Source: Liquidambar formosana
Taxonomy: Eukaryota; Streptophyta; Magnoliopsida; Saxifragales; Altingiaceae
Assembly: GCA_039720395.1 (NCBI GenBank)
Contig: CM077828.1
Location: forward strand, 22,300,717-22,364,716
Direction of reading: 5' to 3'
DNA length: 64,000 nt
Shown: in pieces, positions 60,019-64,000 of the stretch
How the letters are laid out: each line of letters begins with the position of its first letter
Numbering within the stretch: the first letter of the stretch is position 1
Program-made: the position numbers and the translations under genes
Notes under the pieces: generated by a model
What the model was told of the DNA's origin: nothing
Database searches by the model: none
The model's input: only the letters and a program-made list of their open reading frames with translations

Positions 60019-63000
60019 ATGAAGAAACTTCCCTCCCTTCAACTGGCCTCAAACATTCCCAGAAAACTCTGCGACACTTCTTCATTCCTCCACTATCATC
60101 CCTACAAATCCTTCTCTTCTCCCACCCAAACAACCCTAAACCACCTCATCACCTCCACATCCACCACCCAACAACCACCCCACTTCTTCTCTCACTTCAC
60201 TACTTGTCCTTATTCATGGCTTTCACAAAACAGTACTGTTTCAAAGAAGGTTTATGGGGTTCTCTCAAACCCACTACTTGTAAAACAGTTTGTGTCAACT
60301 ATCCATATGGATTTCAAGCAGAAGCCTCATAAGGGTTTGGTTTCTCAGATCTCAGATTCCCAAATCAGGTTTTGAATTCAACCCATCATTTCCCTTCATA
60401 TCTCCGTAGTAGCTGGTAGTGTACTTGTTCCACATTGGGATCTGTTTGGTTGCTGGGAAAATGCATTAAAGGAGCGATTTTGTTTTGTTTTTTTTTTGTT
60501 AATAGTGCAGCTGGTTGGTGTTGAAATGGGTTCCGTAGGATTTTATTTTTCACTTTTCCTTTGATTTTAGCAAACAAATAGCGCATTGTTGAGAAAAGGG
60601 TCATCACGGTCGCTGTGAAAAATAGCAGAATCACTTGATTTTTGTATGAGAATTGAAATTTTTTTTTTTTGGGTGTGGATGAGATATTTTGCTTGAATGG
60701 AAGAACTGTTGTGACCTACTTCATTTCAAGGAACCTGTAAAGTTTACGTTGTATGGTACTGTAATAAGACAGCGTGGTACAATACGTGTCGTTTGGTGGT
60801 TTGCTTAGCCAATAAGAATTTTTTTTTTAAATCTTATGTAGAAGGGTGGCCCAGAAGGCTACAGAAGAGACCCAATCTCAGGAAAGAGAAGAGGGCCAAT
60901 CTCGGGAAAGGGAGAAGCAAAGGTAACGTGTTTTTATTTTTATTTTTTGCCAAGAGAAATATTTAAGCGGTGACAAATTAATTTCCAAAATTACGGATAA
61001 ATCATTAGTTACTTTGTATTAATTAATGCCCAAAATAAATCTGACTTGCAACTGATCACAAGAGAAAATGCGCTACACCTAGGACTTCTATATACGAACA
61101 TTTGTTACAATTTTTATTACAAAATCTTATAAGAATTTGCATTAGATTAAACAAATTAACTCTATTTATGTGTTATGTGGCTTGCTCCGAGTTTTTGTAT
61201 GTCTCATTCTTGGTTTAAGCCTTATGGTTCTGCATGAGATGAACAAATGGGTCTTATCTATATTATAACAAAGCCAATTTTATTTATTTATTTATTTATT
61301 TTTTTTGAAAGATGAAATCTACCTTTATCCCGAATCCCTCGTATCAACAAATAGGTAGTAGTGTTTTTCTATAAAATTAGATCCAAGATCACTCATTTAA
61401 CAAGTGAGGCAAATGCCATTAGGCTATCATGCCATTGGCTTATCACAATGCCTAATTGAAGAGGGATACTTGGTTTCTCGATCTTACTTAACTTATAGAT
61501 TACATTGTTTAATTACATAGAAGTTTTTTATTTTATTTTTATAAATGTTAATAATGTCACTTCTTCCCGTTCGCATGCAGGAAATCATGGTTCCGAAGGC
61601 TGGATACTAATGACACAATTCTTGGCTTGGTTATAGCTAATGTAGCTGTTTTTATGTTATGGCAAATTGTAGATCGTGAATTCATGAAGAAGAACTTTGC
61701 AGTGAGTCCTTGCTAAATTTTGTTAAACTAGAGTAGACCTTGGTCACTGCACCTTACCTTGTTAGCTGGGGTGGTGAGACATACCCTCTTAGAACCCTTT
61801 ATTGGTTAGTGAAAAATTTATTGAATAGAAAACAAGAAGGCTAGCTACTATCCTAATTACTTGTTAATTTTCTCTGAGTAGATTTCGTTGGATAATTTCG
61901 GGAGCGGACGTGTGCATCACCATGATAACTTCTACATTCAGTCATATCGGAATTGGTCATGTATTTTTTAACATGATCGGACTTTACTGCTTTGGAAGCA
62001 ATGTATGGTTACATGCCCTGGAATCTACTTCTTGGTTTCAATTCTTGGTTCTTTCCAATACTGACATCCTAAAATTAAGCAGGATTTTAATATTGGTATT
62101 TTTTTATTTTTTTTTAAATTTTGATATTTCATTCAATTGGAAGATTAGATATAGAACTTTAATTTGCATTAGAAAGGCATGTTGAAAATCTGATTTCCTT
62201 TCTTAGGGCTGTTTGTTTATACATTCATGAATGTTTTCATAGTTTAATACCTTAAAGAAAAATGCTACTTTTCACCTATCTTTTTATCACCCATCTTTAC
62301 CACACACCTATGTGTCAAAAGTAGATAAGTGAAAGCTATCATGTGAGGCGCAGTATGAAAAAAATGAGAAATTGCCACATATATTGGGTGGGGGAATATG
62401 GGTGAAAAATAGAAGCTAGGAAAATAATCTCATTTTGGATGAGAGATTGGCTATGTTTGAAAATCCATTAATTATGTTAAGGGTTAAGTGTGCTAGATTC
62501 CAACACCACATTTATACATATTCATGGAGATCGATTGTAAACTACTTAAGATACAATAATTTGAAAGAAAAAAATAATCTCATTTAATACGAGAGATCGG
62601 CTATGTTTTAGATCTTGCATGTCCTTATTTCATGGATCCATTTCCTAACATAAGATGACATCTAGCTAGAAAAGTTTATGAGATTTAAACATTATTTTCT
62701 CTTAATCAATTAGTAATATTTAGACAACCAGAACCTTTTCAAGCAATGTTTTCTGAATCAGTTTCTACTGAATTATTCATTTTCTGCATTGACCAGATTG
62801 GAAAGTTTTTTGGACCTGGATTTTTGCTGAAGTTGTATCTGGCTGGGGCAGTTGGTGGCTCAGTATTCTACTTAGTGAACCTTGCACTAATGGCCCTATC
62901 ATCAGAGGTACAATATATGATGCTCCAAAAATTATATGATATTTAATTACTGAGCTATAGTGAGATTGTGAATGTCAGAGCTAGATGATTGAGCCACCCT

Positions 63001-63349
63001 TGTATACATATCGTAAAGATTACAAAACGAAAACCCATTGAATCTCCAGGATCATTGGGTAAGCATTTTGTTTTGTACATTCAACAAAAAATAAAAAAGA
63101 CCCTTCATATTAAGCACTATTACCATCCATGTGCTGATTTTTTTCTTATTCTCAACAAATTAAGGGGAAATCACATGTATTTTTTTCATTATAATTAATA
63201 TTAATGGTCACCTAAAATTGTGCTTGGAATGACAACAAAGGCAGAATATATGCCCATAGACCTTTTGGTGAATCTGGTTAATTCTGAGCTTGTTCTCGCA
63301 TTTTTGTTATGTACAGGGCCTTGAATTACGTTCAAGAACTCGGGCATTG
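60019..63349 (+). CDS. RBL12: Rhomboid-like mitochondrial protein, RBL12 type, 5' part, with one frame-breaking base
   Basis: Rhomboids cleave proteins within the membrane; RBL12 belongs to the mitochondrial PARL-type group. Six exons are visible: 60019-60368, 60842-60922, 61581-61701, 61882-62002, 62797-62907, 63317-63349, giving about 272 residues. The start ATG at 60019 opens a presequence-like N-terminus (MKKLPSLQLASNIPRKL). A first membrane helix (ILGLVIANVAVFMLWQIV, about 157-174) is followed by FGSGRVHTMITSTFSHIGIG, HVFFN (the HxxxN motif of rhomboid helix 2) and GPGFLLKLYLAGAVGGSVFY. Exon 4 is 121 bases between phase-0 introns and needs one base less (near 61918). The GASG catalytic-serine exon and catalytic histidine lie beyond the right edge. 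Conserved blocks match RBL12 rather than the secretory rhomboids. Confidence 0.88.
62257..62425. repeat. Small inverted-repeat element in RBL12 intron 4
   Basis: Left gctacttttcacctatctttttatcaccc faces right gggtgaaaaatagaagctag as a rough inverted repeat. Downstream, aataatctcatttt...gagagattggctatgttt recurs at 62570-62612 with changes. Tentative MITE; no clear duplication of the target. Confidence 0.4.
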
Positions 63350-63744
63350 GTATGCTTTTGACAACCCTAGCTACCACTTTTTTTATTGAGCTTCTTAGGC
63401 TTTTTGTTTGTATTCTTTTTTTGAAAAGGCAAGTACTTGAACACCAATTCTATGTGTCCTAGTCTGTCATCTAGGTCTGGAAAACAGTGCATTTTGTGAA
63501 GAGTGATGTTCTCTGATACTTCATACCAATGGGTAAATTATAACTGGATATCTGGTTTCAAAGAAAATTTTGATTGGAATGATTTCAAAGACAATGTATA
63601 ATGAAAGAAAATATGGCATTATGGAATGCTGTATATATACCCATACAGTTCATTCCATCTTGTTTTTGGGATTTGGGATGAGGCCTTTTTGTTGTCTCAT
63701 AACATTTGAGTCGCCAATTCCATAACCATAAAAGTATTAAATAA

Positions 63745-64000
63745 TAGAGGGTTAATAACAGTTTTAATACCTTCAACTTTGGGGGTAGTTTCAATTTGGT
63801 CCATAAACTTCGAATTGTCTCAATTTAGTGACAACTCATCAACTATTGTTGCAATATGGTCCTGGGCCCAATGTCCGTTAGGTTTATGGACGAAAAACGC
63901 ACATGCACGGCACATGCGGCTGACGTGGATCCTAGGTAGCGTCCACGTGTGCTTACTTGCCTAATTAGAGACCACGTGCTTAGCACGTGATATCAAGTCC
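63745..64000. repeat. Left arm of a repeat in RBL12 intron 6, cut by window edge
   Basis: Starting at gagggttaataacagtttta, the text (ttcaactttgggggtagttt, tcaatttggtccataaactt) resembles the arms of the other inverted-repeat elements in this window. It contains CACGTG motifs near its end, including accacgtgcttagcacgtga. The right arm is not in the window. Confidence 0.4.

Noticed and set aside
1..64000. CRISPR arrays, operons, phage or bacterial genes
   Set aside because: None present. Direct repeats here are microsatellites, tandem duplications or transposon ends, and gene structure is eukaryotic throughout.

Overview
The window is nuclear DNA of a flowering plant, most likely a eudicot. 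Genes have many short AT-rich introns, intergenic DNA is very AT-rich, and every recognisable protein has a close Arabidopsis-type counterpart. The species cannot be named from the sequence. There is no bacterial, viral or organellar segment and no CRISPR array.

Six protein genes and one tRNA gene are supported. From left to right: a 14-exon gene for the 50-kDa subunit of cleavage stimulation factor (CstF50, + strand, 1462-9644); a PPR protein resembling PNM1 (- strand, 13154-14690); tRNA-Thr(UGU) (14902-14973); a CYP78A5/KLUH-type cytochrome P450 (- strand, 24076-26223); a 17-exon half-size ABC transporter of the ALS1/ABCB27 type (+ strand, 46476-52894); an intronless mTERF protein resembling MTERF15 (- strand, 56375-57745); and the first six coding exons of a mitochondrial rhomboid like RBL12 (+ strand, from 60019, running off the right edge). 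They are ordinary housekeeping, organelle and development genes and form no pathway. CstF50 and PNM1 lie close together as in Arabidopsis (from memory At5g60940 and At5g60960), which suggests conserved microsynteny.

The rest is mostly transposable-element debris, especially 15-17 kb, 30-46 kb and the CstF50 introns. Many small non-autonomous elements can be delimited from inverted ends plus target-site duplications: hAT-like elements with 8-bp duplications, at least seven elements with perfect or one-mismatch 9-bp duplications typical of Mutator-like transposons (including a family of near-palindromic fold-back elements in five copies), a 332-bp TRIM retrotransposon with both LTRs in an ALS1 intron, two SINEs, and decayed fragments of copia and LINE reverse transcriptase or RNase H.

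The most consequential observation is that four conserved exons (PNM1, ALS1 twice, RBL12) each carry exactly one surplus base that breaks an otherwise intact reading frame. This looks more like residual assembly error than gene death, and it would mislead automatic annotation. No novel gene system could be supported; the most unusual structures are the fold-back family, the miniature TRIM, and a LINE RNase H domain apparently split by later insertions.
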